From assembly GCA_964626795.1 (NCBI GenBank), contig CAZVIQ010000003.1, positions 1 to 38,582 of the forward strand: a stretch of 38,582 nucleotides of DNA, written 5' to 3'. The DNA is from RGIG1840 sp964626795 (lineage in GTDB: Bacteria > Bacillota_I > Bacilli_A > RF39 > UBA660). The notes under the pieces are model-generated. The model was given only the letters and a program-made list of their open reading frames with translations, had not been told where the DNA came from and searched no databases. Position 1 is the first letter of the stretch; each line of letters opens with the position of its first letter. A program made the translations under genes and the position numbers. Positions 23,895-32,886 of the stretch are shown piece after piece.

Positions 23895-23904
23895 GTCTTT
23901 TTTT
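23877..23904 (+). terminator. Terminator of tetR, overlapping coding ends
   Basis: Stem GATTCATTT/AAATGAGTC (one G-U pair, loop ATT) is followed by seven T. The tetR TGA stop lies in the right arm and the same bases encode the C-terminus of the convergent membrane protein. Confidence 0.75.
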
Positions 23905-24404
23905 AATACGTCAAATCTTATTATAGAAATAATACTAGAAATAAATTCAAATACATTTCCGATTATTGAAACATATGCTTTTACTTTAAAATTATAGAAA
24001 AACCAAATTATAGAACAAATGAGAAATACATATCTAATGTATTTGGTGTTTTCAAAATATGAACTTATTATATATAAAATAGTAATTATAATTGGAATTA
24101 AGGTAAATAAACCTTTGTAATTTGCCAAACCAAATATTAAAATTAAAAAAGAATATAAATATATATGATACTTTGGTATCTTTTTATTTGCTTTATCATA
24201 TTTAATAAAGAAGTAGCATCTCATCGCAGATATTAAATTTGTAGATGCTGCTGTATAAGCTGAAAGAAGAAGATATTGCACAAAATATAGTATATTAGCA
24301 ATTGCCTGATACAAAAGAAGATCTCTTTTTCTACTCATTTGAACACTTGAAATAAAAAAAACTACAGCACATATTCCTATAATCTGAGCAAAATATAATT
24401 CCAT
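23880..24404 (-). CDS. YgjV-like inner membrane protein
   Basis: This 174-residue protein has about six hydrophobic segments spread over its length, and the N-terminal pattern IGICAVVFFISSVQMSRKRDLLLYQAIANILYFVQYLLL resembles the Imp-YgjV family, whose function is unknown. Charged residues at SRKRD and YDKANKK mark cytoplasmic loops. AGGAGA precedes the ATG. Its 3' end overlaps tetR by 15 nt in convergent orientation, within the tetR terminator. Family assignment is from pattern memory and is moderately sure. Confidence 0.65.
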   Translation of the reverse strand: MELYFAQIIGICAVVFFISSVQMSRKRDLLLYQAIANILYFVQYLLLSAYTAASTNLISAMRCYFFIKYDKANKKIPKYHIYLYSFLILIFGLANYKGLFTLIPIIITILYIISSYFENTKYIRYVFLICSIIWFFYNFKVKAYVSIIGNVFEFISSIISIIRFDVLKKDSFNK

Positions 24405-24478
24405 AACATTCTCCTATTTAAATTATATAATAATTTCTAATTAATAAAAAGTAATATCTATAAATATAAAGCAAAAAG

Positions 24479-24487
24479 TGTTACAAT
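24479..24487 (+). promoter_or_regulatory. Extended -10 of the LTA synthase-like gene
   Basis: TGTTACAAT. The expected start near 24494 is only about 9 nt before the ATG at 24503, so GAGGG would form the very 5' end of the transcript. No clear -35 box. Confidence 0.45.
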
Positions 24488-24502
24488 GTAATTGAGGGAA
24501 GT

Positions 24503-26428
24503 ATGAAAAAAAATATTAATTTAATATATTGGTATATATTTTTGATTTTATTTTTAGAAGTAACTTATAGATTCTTTATTTGGGGAAAATTACTGGATTT
24601 GAAACTTTTATTAGTAATTTTCTTTAGTATTCCGTTTACATTTTTGTTTTATTTCTTATCCAGTATGTGTAAGCAAATTATAAATATGATTATAACCTTT
24701 ATAATATCGTTTTTAATAACATTAATATATGCAGCACAGTTTATATATTATCAGTTTTATAAGTCGATTTTTAGTGTCTTTAGTTTAACGATAGGTACTA
24801 AACAGGTATTTGGAGAATATAGTGGTGCAATACTTGAATTCATGATAAGATATTGGTATGTTTTACTAATTATGTTTTTGCCATTTACTATTTTAATTAT
24901 GTATTTATTTAAAAATTTAAAGTTTAAAAGAGAAAATAATAAGGTAAATTTAATTTTATTTGCAATTTTTATTACAATATATGTGCTTAATATAGTAAGT
25001 CTTTCTTTTATGGATAAAGGATTATCTTCAAACTATAGACTTTATAATAAGGTACATTCTCCGATGCTTACAATAAACAGGCTTGGATTATTAACTATGG
25101 AAAAATTAGATATTAAAAGATATTTGTTTGGATTCACAGAAGAGTTAGGATTATCTGATGAATTGGAAATAATTCCCATTATTGAAAAAGAAGTTGAATA
25201 TAATATATTAGATATTGATTTTGATACTTTAATTGAAAAAGAAGAAAATCCTATAATTAAAGAAATGCATGCATATTTTAAAAACAGCAGTCCAAGTAAT
25301 AAAAATGAATATACTGGAATTTTTAAAGAAAAAAATTTAATTTTTATAACTGCAGAAGCTCTTGATATATCTGCTATAAGAGAAGAAACAACGCCTACGT
25401 TATATAAAATGTTAAATAGTGGGTTTGTATTTAAAAATTATTATCAACCTTTATATCCTGTCAGTACATCAGATGGTGAATATATGAATTTGACTTCGTT
25501 GATTCCTAAAGAAGGAGTGTGGAGTTTTTATAGATCAAGTAAAATTTATATGCCTTACGGAATAGGAAATATATTTAAAAATTTAGGTTATAAAGCTTAT
25601 GGGTATCATAATCATACTTATGATTACTATGATAGAGATTTATCTCATACAAATATAGGTCTTGATTACATAGGTTGTGGGAATGGATTAGAAAAAAGAA
25701 TAGATTGCAGTATTTGGCCTGAAAGTGATTTAGAAATGATAAAAAGTACAGTAGAAGATTATGTAAATGAAGAGAATTTTATGGCTTATTATATGACGGT
25801 AAGTGGACATTTAAGATATAATTTTTTTAATTCAATGGCTGTTAAAAATCTTGATAAAGTAAAGAATCTAAATTATTCAGATTCTATAAAAGCTTATCTT
25901 GCAACTAATATAGAACTAGATAGAGCTATGGAAAGTTTATTAGATACTTTAAAGTCTTTAGGAAAGCTTGATGATACTTTGATTGTAATAAGTCCTGATC
26001 ATTATCCTTATGGATTAAAAGTTGAGGAAATTAATCAAATTAGTAATGAAAATAGAAATGATAAATTTAATTTGTATCATACAAGTCTAATAATGTACAA
26101 TCCTACTCTTGAAACAAAAATAATAGATGATTATGTTAGTAGTATTGATATATTGCCTACTATATATAATTTATTTGGAATAGAATATGATTCTAGATTA
26201 TTAATGGGAAGAGATATTTTTAGTGATTCAGAAAAAACCGTGATTTTATCCGATCGAAGCTGGATGACTAATAAAGGTAAATATGATTCTATAACTGGAA
26301 TATTTACGCCTTTTGAAGAAAATATAACTGATGAATATGTTGCAACGATTAATAATAAGGTATATCAAAAATTTACAATGTCATCATATATACTTGATAG
26401 AGATTATTATAGTAAGATAGGTTTATAG
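24503..26428 (+). CDS. LTA synthase family sulfatase-like membrane protein
   Basis: This 641-residue protein has five N-terminal membrane helices (about 7-27, 34-56, 60-85, 118-138, 148-170) and an outward alkaline-phosphatase-superfamily domain, as in LtaS, which polymerises glycerol phosphate from phosphatidylglycerol onto a lipid anchor. Metal and catalytic residues are recognisable: Glu285 in ITAEALD, the nucleophile Thr322 in STSDGEY, His436 in VSGH, and Asp499-His500 in SPDHYPYG. Length matches LtaS (about 640-650). It supports a Gram-positive envelope with lipoteichoic acid or a related polymer. The glycosylase gene follows one base later, so the two are cotranscribed, although functionally unrelated. 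Confidence 0.9.
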   Translation: MKKNINLIYWYIFLILFLEVTYRFFIWGKLLDLKLLLVIFFSIPFTFLFYFLSSMCKQIINMIITFIISFLITLIYAAQFIYYQFYKSIFSVFSLTIGTKQVFGEYSGAILEFMIRYWYVLLIMFLPFTILIMYLFKNLKFKRENNKVNLILFAIFITIYVLNIVSLSFMDKGLSSNYRLYNKVHSPMLTINRLGLLTMEKLDIKRYLFGFTEELGLSDELEIIPIIEKEVEYNILDIDFDTLIEKEENPIIKEMHAYFKNSSPSNKNEYTGIFKEKNLIFITAEALDISAIREETTPTLYKMLNSGFVFKNYYQPLYPVSTSDGEYMNLTSLIPKEGVWSFYRSSKIYMPYGIGNIFKNLGYKAYGYHNHTYDYYDRDLSHTNIGLDYIGCGNGLEKRIDCSIWPESDLEMIKSTVEDYVNEENFMAYYMTVSGHLRYNFFNSMAVKNLDKVKNLNYSDSIKAYLATNIELDRAMESLLDTLKSLGKLDDTLIVISPDHYPYGLKVEEINQISNENRNDKFNLYHTSLIMYNPTLETKIIDDYVSSIDILPTIYNLFGIEYDSRLLMGRDIFSDSEKTVILSDRSWMTNKGKYDSITGIFTPFEENITDEYVATINNKVYQKFTMSSYILDRDYYSKIGL

Positions 26429-26429
26429 T

Positions 26430-27269
26430 ATGCTTAAAATAAAAAACAATTTTGATTTAAAAGGCAGTATCTATAGTGGTCAGTGTTTTAGAATGCAGAC
26501 TATAGGCGATTATTATTATATTATAATTAAAGATAGAGTTCTTAAAATCAAAGAAGATAATGCTTATTACTTAATTGAATCTAATAAAAACGATAATTTA
26601 AAAGAGATCGTAGAAAATTATTTTGATTTAAAAAGAGATTATGAAGAAATAAACAGTAAAATTATATTAGCTGACACTTCAATGAAAGAAATAATAGAAG
26701 TATCAAAAAGACATAAGATTTTAAAACAAGATAAATTTGAAATGTTTATAAGTTATATTATTAGTCAAAATAATAATGTTAAAAGAATATCTTCGTCCAT
26801 TAATAAATTATCTGAACTTTTTGGAGAAGAAGTTATGTTTGAAAATCAGAAATATTATTTATTTCCTACAGAAGAAAGAATGATTAAATTAAATGAAAAG
26901 GATTTAAAACCTTGTAATTTTGGTTTCAGAGATAGTTACATATTAAATGCTTTGTCAGAGATAAGAAAGAATAACAATTATTTAGAAGATATAGACAGAA
27001 TGAATTCTAAAGATGCTTTAGAAAAACTTTTGGAAATAAAAGGTATTGGTCCAAAAGTGGCTTCCTGTATTTTAATGTTTGGGTATAATAGATTTGATGT
27101 TTTTCCAATTGATACATGGGCTAAAAAATTTCTGCAAGCTAAATATAATATTACTAATATAAATGAACTGCAGTTAAAACTTTCTAACTTGTATGGAGAA
27201 TATGTAGGACTTGCAATTCAATATATGTTTAATTATGAAAGAAATATAAAAAGTCAACTTAACGGTTGA
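26430..27269 (+). CDS. 8-oxoguanine DNA glycosylase, OGG1 type
   Basis: This 279-residue protein is a bifunctional HhH-GPD glycosylase/AP lyase that removes 8-oxoG from DNA. It has the OGG1-like N-terminal domain, SQNNN (about 112-116) as in human OGG1, and the hairpin-helix-hairpin LEIKGIGPKVASCILMFG with the Schiff-base Lys209, then the catalytic Asp228 in FPIDTW. Length fits the bacterial OGG1 group. It starts one base after the LTA-synthase stop. The last codons and TGA lie within a hairpin terminator. Together with exonuclease III in this window it covers two steps of base excision repair. Confidence 0.92.
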   Translation: MLKIKNNFDLKGSIYSGQCFRMQTIGDYYYIIIKDRVLKIKEDNAYYLIESNKNDNLKEIVENYFDLKRDYEEINSKIILADTSMKEIIEVSKRHKILKQDKFEMFISYIISQNNNVKRISSSINKLSELFGEEVMFENQKYYLFPTEERMIKLNEKDLKPCNFGFRDSYILNALSEIRKNNNYLEDIDRMNSKDALEKLLEIKGIGPKVASCILMFGYNRFDVFPIDTWAKKFLQAKYNITNINELQLKLSNLYGEYVGLAIQYMFNYERNIKSQLNG

Positions 27270-27274
27270 CTTTT
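27249..27274. terminator. Bidirectional hairpin over the glycosylase stop codon
   Basis: Perfect 10-bp stem AAAAGTCAAC/GTTGACTTTT with loop TTAACG. On the minus strand it continues into TTTTTATATTT and would terminate the xre gene; on the plus strand the tail is TTTTGG. The glycosylase TGA lies in the right arm. Confidence 0.75.
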
Positions 27275-27312
27275 GGTTTACCTATTGGTAATATATAAAT
27301 AATTAAAAGGTA

Positions 27313-27549
27313 TTAAATATCTGGATCAAATAAAACTCTAATATCAATTTCAAGCACTAGTGCAATTTTCCAAAGAGTTCCTAGTGAAAAGGTTTGATGA
27401 GTTTTACTTTCGATATTAGCTATGAATTGCTGAGAATATTGTGCTTTCTCTGATAATTCCCGTTGCGTTAAACCTTTTAATTTTCTTTGTTTCCTAATAT
27501 TTTTACTAACTAATTCATAAACATAGTTTTCATCTGTTTTATTAAACAT
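27313..27549 (-). CDS. XRE family DNA-binding protein
   Basis: This 78-residue protein is a single Cro/CI-type helix-turn-helix domain: KNIRKQRKLKGLTQRELSEKA (helices 1-2), QYSQQFIANIES (recognition helix) and the closing FSLGTLWKIALVLEIDIRVLF. I use the ATG at 27549, which follows AGAGGTGAAACA, rather than an in-frame ATG 30 nt upstream. It is divergent from the 27666 gene; the intergenic region contains the dyad AACAT-N5-ATGTT (27585-27599), a candidate operator. With no partner domain it may control itself and its divergent neighbour. Confidence 0.85.
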   Translation of the reverse strand: MFNKTDENYVYELVSKNIRKQRKLKGLTQRELSEKAQYSQQFIANIESKTHQTFSLGTLWKIALVLEIDIRVLFDPDI

Positions 27550-27584
27550 TGTTTCACCTCTATAGTAATATTTTCTCATTAAAT

Positions 27585-27599
27585 AACATAAATAATGTT
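27585..27599. promoter_or_regulatory. Candidate XRE operator
   Basis: Perfect dyad AACAT-N5-ATGTT in the divergent intergenic region between xre and the 27666 gene. Dyads of about this size are usual for single-domain XRE regulators. Assignment is by position and symmetry only. Confidence 0.4.
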
Positions 27600-27617
27600 C
27601 CTCTGTTCGTGGAAGTG

Positions 27618-27626
27618 TGTTATAAT
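27618..27626 (+). promoter_or_regulatory. Extended -10 of the 27666 gene
   Basis: TGTTATAAT with no clear -35. The expected start near 27633 leaves a leader of about 33 nt. Confidence 0.5.
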
Positions 27627-27665
27627 TTCTTAGTAAAAAACAAAAAGAATTTTTAAGAGGTGTAT

Positions 27666-28091
27666 ATGGAAGAGTATTCTGAACTGAAACTTAATGAAAA
27701 AATTTGTTTATTGGCATTATTAATTGAAGAGTTTGCAGATGGAATAATTAAAGTAAATGGTAGGGTTTTTAAACCCGAAGATATAAATTTTGATAATTCT
27801 TTTATAGTTTCCAGAGTTCTTTATATAACTTCTAATTTTATTGTTGGTGAAAATAGTTATAATATAACACCAAAACTTAGTGAATTAGTAAAAAACAAAA
27901 TAATTCTTAAATGCTTAAAAGATTTTAAAGCATATCCCGGAGATAAACAGATTGATATTCTTGTTCATTTACTTAAATTTGTAAGTAACGATAAAATTTT
28001 ACAAAAATTAAATTTTATAGATCAGATTAGAGATGACTATACGTTTTTAAATTTAGCTGAGGATATAGAACTTTATAATAAAACTTTATAA
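27666..28091 (+). CDS. Hypothetical cytoplasmic protein next to xre
   Basis: I do not recognise this 141-residue protein. It is mostly helical and acidic, with a first segment LNEKICLLALLIEEFADGI resembling the dimer-forming helix of small regulatory proteins and a C-terminal LVHLLKFVSNDKILQKLNFIDQIRDDY. There is no signal peptide. The ATG at 27666 has AAGAGG 5 nt upstream; an in-frame GTG lies 6 nt before. Divergence from xre with a shared regulatory region suggests common control. Confidence 0.6.
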   Translation: MEEYSELKLNEKICLLALLIEEFADGIIKVNGRVFKPEDINFDNSFIVSRVLYITSNFIVGENSYNITPKLSELVKNKIILKCLKDFKAYPGDKQIDILVHLLKFVSNDKILQKLNFIDQIRDDYTFLNLAEDIELYNKTL

Positions 28092-28103
28092 TTATATTAT
28101 TTA

Positions 28104-28112
28104 TGTTATAAT
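28104..28112 (+). promoter_or_regulatory. Extended -10 of the broken acetyltransferase gene
   Basis: TGTTATAAT, with TTTATA 16 nt upstream as a possible -35. The expected start near 28119 leaves a leader of about 18 nt with AGGAG. Confidence 0.5.
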
Positions 28113-28136
28113 GTGGTTGTTATCAGGAGCAGGTTT

Positions 28137-28677
28137 ATGGAAAGTACAAAATTAAAAGTTTTAACGAAAGAAGAATATGATAAAAATCCTGCTTTTTATC
28201 AAAAAAGTTTTAAAAAGATTTATTTATCAAATTTTTTGGATTTAGAAAAAACTTATTTAAAAGATTGGGATGATTTTTTTTAAAAGGCATCCTGTTAATT
28301 CAATAGTTTTTCTTATTGAAGGATCTACTATTGTGTCTTATATGTATGCTACACCTTACAGAGATTATATAATTCATGATGATACTGATTTAGTTCGCTG
28401 GCACATAAATTTTATTCAAACACATGTGAATCATCAAAAAAAAGGATATGGTAAGAGACTGCTACTGTTTGGGTTAAAAGATATGTTAACAAAGGGATCT
28501 GGAAAAATTAGTGCTTGTCCTAATGATATGAGTAGACCGATATTAATGCAAATTATTGAAGAGTTCGGATTTCCTTATGAAGATAGATGTAATATAATTA
28601 CTTTGCTTGATATTTCAAAAATTAAAAATGATAAGTCACCAAGTATGGTATATTTGAGAAAAAATAAAGAACAATAA
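28137..28677 (+). pseudogene. GNAT acetyltransferase split by a frameshift at a T8 tract
   Basis: The ATG at 28137 has AGGAGCAGG upstream and opens a frame of 48 codons (MESTKLKVLT... to DWDDFF) that stops at TAA 28281-28283. The remaining GNAT domain continues in another frame from about 28276: QKKGYGKRLLLFGL (acetyl-CoA loop), PNDMSRPILMQIIEEFGF. Removing one T from the eight-T run 28274-28281 joins both parts into a 179-residue protein with no break (...DDFF-KRHPVNS...). The alternative start ATG 28270 has no ribosome site. So this is a genuine frameshift, a homopolymer sequencing error, or a gene read by slippage. Promoter and ribosome site look intact. Confidence 0.8.
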
Positions 28678-28772
28678 ATAATTATAAGTTCATTATGAAT
28701 CAATGAAAATTTTTATTTTTTTATTTTGTTTAAAATTTTGGAATTAAAATATTTAATTTACATTAATTTTAG

Positions 28773-28781
28773 TGGTATAAT
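28773..28781 (+). promoter_or_regulatory. Extended -10 of the ABC exporter genes
   Basis: TGGTATAAT. The expected start near 28788 leaves a leader of about 18 nt with AAAAGGAAAG. No clear -35 box. Confidence 0.55.
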
Positions 28782-28805
28782 AGTATAACGTAAAAAAGGA
28801 AAGTT

Positions 28806-30899
28806 ATGAAAAAAATATTAAAAACTTTAAGTAAATATAGTATAGAAATAATATTTGTATGTTTATTTGTAGTATTACAGGTATATTTTGATTTGAAATT
28901 ACCTGAATATACTTCTGATATAGTTAATGTAGGAATCCAGCAAGGTGGACTTGAATATGCAGTTCCTGAAAAAATTAGAGAGAGTGAATTCAATAAAATA
29001 TTATTTTTAATTCCTGAAACTGATAAGAATTTTATTTTAAATCATTATATATTAATAACGTATAATGATAATAAAATTTATAAACTTAAAACAACTAGTG
29101 AAGAAAACCTTGAAAAAATAAACGACATACTTGTGATGCCTATCATTATCAACTATATGATGGATAAGGAAACTTCCATTCAGAATCAGGACGTTAATTT
29201 TGAGGTACTAAAAAAACAATTTGAAAGTAATAGTTCATTGATGAAACAAAGTGCTATAGAATATATTAAAAACGAGTATAAAGCTATAGATGTTAACATT
29301 GAAAAAATTCAGACTAATTATATTAAGGAAAAAGGAATGACAATGATTCTCATTTCTTTTCTTGCTCTCTTTGTTACAGTGCTTACTAATTTTCTGGTTA
29401 GTAAAGTTGCTTCTTATTTCTCATATGATTTAAGAAATGAAATTATAAAAAAGATAATGAGTTATTCAAATAAAGAATTTGATGAAATTGGTGTTTCATC
29501 TTTAATAACAAGAAACACTAATGATGTAGTACAGGTTCAAAGTTTAATTATGATGCTGCTTAGAATTGTAATTTATGCTCCTATTTTGGGTATTGGAGCA
29601 TTTACAAAAGTTATAGATAGTTCAATGAGCTGGGTAATAGGTTTAGCGGTATTAGTAATTTTTATAGTAGTAGTAGTTTTATTTAGTGCAGTTATTCCAA
29701 AATTTTCTTTAGTTCAGAAAATGATAGATAAAATAAACTTGATAGGTAGAGAATTATTAAATGGTCTTCCTGTGGTGAAGGCATTTAGTAATGAAAAATA
29801 TGAAGAAAAAAGATTTGATGATGCCAACAAAGATTTACTTAAGGTAAGTTTGTTTGTAAATAGAACTATGAATATAATGATGCCTACTATGTCATTCATA
29901 ATGAATGGAGTGAGTGTATTAATAATTTGGGTAGGCGCTAGTAAAATAGATGCGGGCAGTATTCAGATTGGTAGTCTTCTAGCTTTTATTACTTATACTA
30001 TGCAAATTATAATGGCATTCTTAATGATCTCGATTGTATCGATTATGATTCCAAGATCATTTATTTCAATTAAAAGAATTGGTGAAATATTAAATAAGAA
30101 TTCTTCTATAAAAGAATTAAATAAATCAAAAAGATTTAAAACTACTGATGATATTATTGAATTTAAAGATGTGTATTTTAGATATCCAGATGCAGAAGAA
30201 GATGTTTTAAGCAACGTTAATTTTAAATGTAAAAAAGGCACAACAACTGCATTCATTGGTTCAACAGGAAGTGGTAAATCTACACTTATTAATTTAATTC
30301 CTAGATTTTTTGATGTAACAAGTGGGAAAATTATGGTAAAAGGTGTAAATATAAAAGAAGTATCATTAAAGAGTTTAAGAAGTGTTATAGGTTATGTTCC
30401 ACAAAAAGGGAATCTATTTTCAGGTACAATTGAATCAAATATTAAATTTGGAAATAAAAAAATTAATGACGAAGAGTTAGATGAAATTGCTAAAGTAAGT
30501 CAATCGTATGATTTTATAGATAAGATTACTGATAAATATAAATCCGAGATATCACAAGGTGGTACAAATGTAAGTGGTGGACAGAGACAAAGATTATCTA
30601 TTGCTAGAGCTATTGCAATAAAACCTGAAATATATATATTTGATGATTCTTTCTCAGCACTTGATTATCAAACCGAAAAAAGATTAAGAAAAGCATTAAA
30701 GAAATATACTGATAATAGTACCATTTTAGTTGTTGCTCAGAGAATAAGCACAATTCTAGATGCTGATCAGATAGTAGTACTTGACCAAGGGAAAATAGTA
30801 GGAATAGGAACCCATAAAGAATTATATAAAAACTGCGGTGTTTATAAAGAAATAACCCTTTCTCAATTTGGAAAGGAGGAAATAGAAGATGAACAATAA
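28806..30899 (+). CDS. Heterodimeric ABC exporter subunit with degenerate ATPase site
   Basis: This 697-residue half-transporter has six membrane helices and a C-terminal nucleotide-binding domain. The first helix is followed by an unusually long external loop (about residues 47-175) not present in its partner. Walker A is GSTGSGKST (about 485), signature VSGGQRQRLS is canonical, but Walker B ends FDDSF (Asp replacing the catalytic Glu) and the H-loop is AQRIST (Gln replacing His). This is the usual degenerate half of TM287/288- or LmrCD-type heterodimers. It overlaps the next gene by 11 nt and forms one operon with it. Substrate is unknown; drugs, lipids or peptides are possible. Confidence 0.92.
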   Translation: MKKILKTLSKYSIEIIFVCLFVVLQVYFDLKLPEYTSDIVNVGIQQGGLEYAVPEKIRESEFNKILFLIPETDKNFILNHYILITYNDNKIYKLKTTSEENLEKINDILVMPIIINYMMDKETSIQNQDVNFEVLKKQFESNSSLMKQSAIEYIKNEYKAIDVNIEKIQTNYIKEKGMTMILISFLALFVTVLTNFLVSKVASYFSYDLRNEIIKKIMSYSNKEFDEIGVSSLITRNTNDVVQVQSLIMMLLRIVIYAPILGIGAFTKVIDSSMSWVIGLAVLVIFIVVVVLFSAVIPKFSLVQKMIDKINLIGRELLNGLPVVKAFSNEKYEEKRFDDANKDLLKVSLFVNRTMNIMMPTMSFIMNGVSVLIIWVGASKIDAGSIQIGSLLAFITYTMQIIMAFLMISIVSIMIPRSFISIKRIGEILNKNSSIKELNKSKRFKTTDDIIEFKDVYFRYPDAEEDVLSNVNFKCKKGTTTAFIGSTGSGKSTLINLIPRFFDVTSGKIMVKGVNIKEVSLKSLRSVIGYVPQKGNLFSGTIESNIKFGNKKINDEELDEIAKVSQSYDFIDKITDKYKSEISQGGTNVSGGQRQRLSIARAIAIKPEIYIFDDSFSALDYQTEKRLRKALKKYTDNSTILVVAQRISTILDADQIVVLDQGKIVGIGTHKELYKNCGVYKEITLSQFGKEEIEDEQ

Positions 30900-32697
30900 T
30901 AGAAAAGCTTCAGGTCCACAAATGAATGGTGAAAAAGCTAAAAACTTTAAAGAAACAGTAAAAAAAATTATTAATGATTTAAAACCATACAAATATAAAT
31001 TACTTATTGTTGTTTTGGTTGCTATTTTAAGTACAATATTTTCCATTGTTGGTCCTAAAATACTAGGGAATGCAACTACAGAAATATTTGAAGGTTTCAT
31101 TGGTAAACTATCTGGTGGATCAGGTATAGATTTTTCACAGATAGGTAAAATATTAATAACTTTGTTAATCTTATATATTATCAGTGCAATATTTTCTTAT
31201 GTTTCAGGAATATTGATTACAAATATAAGTCAAGATTATTCTTATAAACTTAGAAATAAAATAATTAAAAAAATAAATAATCTTCCTTTTTCTTATTTTG
31301 ATAAAAAAACACACGGAGAAGTATTATCAATTATTACTAATGATATAGATACCATAGGGCAGAGTTTGTCAAGTTCTGCAACTGAACTAATAACTTCAGT
31401 GTTTACATTAATCGGAATTCTTACAATGATGTTTTCTATAAATGTTTCAATGACTTTAATCACATTAGTTATTTTACCTTTATCAATTATACTTATAATG
31501 TTTACAGTGAATAAAAGCCAGAAGTATTTTAAGGATCAGCAAGATTACTTAGCAAAAGTAAACGGTAATGTAGAAGAAATACTATCAGGTTATATGGTTA
31601 TTAAATCGTTTAATGCAGAAGAAAAAATGCTTAAGAGATTTGAAAAAAATAATAATAAATTAAAGTCTTCTTTATTAAAAAGTCAGTTTATATCAGGCTT
31701 AATGATGCCAATAATGAATTTTGTCGGTAATATAAGTTATGTCCTTATAGCTATATTTGGTGGATATTATGCAATAAAAGGTAAAATAACAATTGGTAAT
31801 ATACAATCCTTTATTTCATATAGTAAGACTTTTACAAGACCAATTGTCTCTATAGCACAAGTATTAAATATGCTGCAATCTATGGTAGCGGCTTCAGAAA
31901 GAGTATTCAGTTTTCTTGAAAGCGAAGAAGAAGAATTTTCTAAGGGTGAATCATTTGAAAAGGTAACGGGTAGTGTTGAATTTAAAAATGTTAGATTTGG
32001 ATACAACCCAGATAAAATTGTTATTAATGATTTTAGTGCAAAAATAAAACCAGGTCAAAAAATTGCTATAGTAGGTCCTACTGGCGCTGGTAAATCGACA
32101 ATAGTAAAACTTCTTATGCGATTTTATAACTTAGAAAGTGGTTCTATTTTAATAGACAATCTTAATATTAACGAATATAATGTTAAAGAACTTCGTGAAT
32201 CAATAGGAATGGTATTACAAGACGCTTGGTTATTTAACGGAACGATAATGGATAATTTAAGATACGGTAAACTTTCTGCAACAGATGATGAAGTAATTGA
32301 AGCTGCAAAAAGTGCATATGTACATCACTTTATCCAGACTTTACCAAATTCGTATAACATGATAATTAATGAAGAAACAAATAATATTTCTGTAGGTCAA
32401 AAACAACTTTTAACTATAGCAAGAGCAATACTTGCAAATCCTAAAATATTAATACTAGATGAAGCAACGAGCAGTGTGGATACCAGAACAGAAGTTTTAA
32501 TACAAAAGGCAATGAAGGAACTTATGAAAAACAAAACCTCATTTATAATTGCGCACAGGTTATCAACAATAAAAGACGCTGATTTAATACTTGTTATGAA
32601 CGAAGGCGATGTAGTGGAAATTGGTACACATAAAGAATTATTAGAAAAAGAAGGTTTTTACAATAAACTTTATAATTCACAATTTGAAGAAGTTTAA
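30889..32697 (+). CDS. Heterodimeric ABC exporter subunit with catalytic ATPase site
   Basis: This 602-residue half-transporter partners the preceding gene. It has six membrane helices, Walker A GPTGAGKST (about 396), Walker B ILILDEATS with the catalytic Glu, and the H-loop AHRLST, so it can hydrolyse ATP. Its own signature is NISVGQKQ rather than SGGQ. In the dimer the canonical site is formed by this Walker A/B/H and the partner's SGGQ, and the degenerate site by the opposite combination, as in known asymmetric exporters. Translation is coupled by the 11-nt overlap and a GGAGG inside the upstream gene. The stop lies in the loop of its terminator. Confidence 0.93.
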   Translation: MNNNRKASGPQMNGEKAKNFKETVKKIINDLKPYKYKLLIVVLVAILSTIFSIVGPKILGNATTEIFEGFIGKLSGGSGIDFSQIGKILITLLILYIISAIFSYVSGILITNISQDYSYKLRNKIIKKINNLPFSYFDKKTHGEVLSIITNDIDTIGQSLSSSATELITSVFTLIGILTMMFSINVSMTLITLVILPLSIILIMFTVNKSQKYFKDQQDYLAKVNGNVEEILSGYMVIKSFNAEEKMLKRFEKNNNKLKSSLLKSQFISGLMMPIMNFVGNISYVLIAIFGGYYAIKGKITIGNIQSFISYSKTFTRPIVSIAQVLNMLQSMVAASERVFSFLESEEEEFSKGESFEKVTGSVEFKNVRFGYNPDKIVINDFSAKIKPGQKIAIVGPTGAGKSTIVKLLMRFYNLESGSILIDNLNINEYNVKELRESIGMVLQDAWLFNGTIMDNLRYGKLSATDDEVIEAAKSAYVHHFIQTLPNSYNMIINEETNNISVGQKQLLTIARAILANPKILILDEATSSVDTRTEVLIQKAMKELMKNKTSFIIAHRLSTIKDADLILVMNEGDVVEIGTHKELLEKEGFYNKLYNSQFEEV

Positions 32698-32713
32698 ATA
32701 CTTCTTCTTTTTT
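32686..32713 (+). terminator. Terminator of the ABC exporter operon, stop codon in loop
   Basis: Perfect stem GAAGAAGT/ACTTCTTC with loop TTAAAT and six T. The left arm encodes the last residues and the TAA stop is in the loop. Confidence 0.8.
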
Positions 32714-32835
32714 ACACACTTTTTGTAATAATTATATGTAATTTTAAATAATTAACATTGTTTTTTATAAAATATAAACAATATTATAGATTTTAAGTTA
32801 TAAATATTAATATGTACAGATTTAACAAGTATACT

Positions 32836-32864
32836 TTGTAATATAATTTAATATATGATAAAAT
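32836..32864 (+). promoter_or_regulatory. Promoter of dedA, TTGTAA-17-TAAAAT with TGA extension
   Basis: TTGTAA (32836-32841) and TAAAAT (32859-32864) are 17 nt apart with TGA before the -10, nearly the same design as at tsaB. The leader is about 16 nt with GAGGAG. Confidence 0.7.
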
Positions 32865-32886
32865 TTTATTTAATGAGGAGAAATAA

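Noticed and set aside
27278..27291. Hairpin TTACC-TATT-GGTAA between the glycosylase and xre genes as a terminator
   Set aside because: No T-run on either side; the stronger hairpin at 27249-27274 explains termination.
28270..28677. A complete short GNAT gene starting at ATG 28270
   Set aside because: No ribosome site precedes it, the GNAT N-terminus is missing, and the missing part is found in frame upstream once one T is removed.
32757..32785. ATTGTTT...AAACAAT inverted repeat before dedA
   Set aside because: Seven AT-rich pairs with a long loop in a very AT-rich stretch; could occur by chance.
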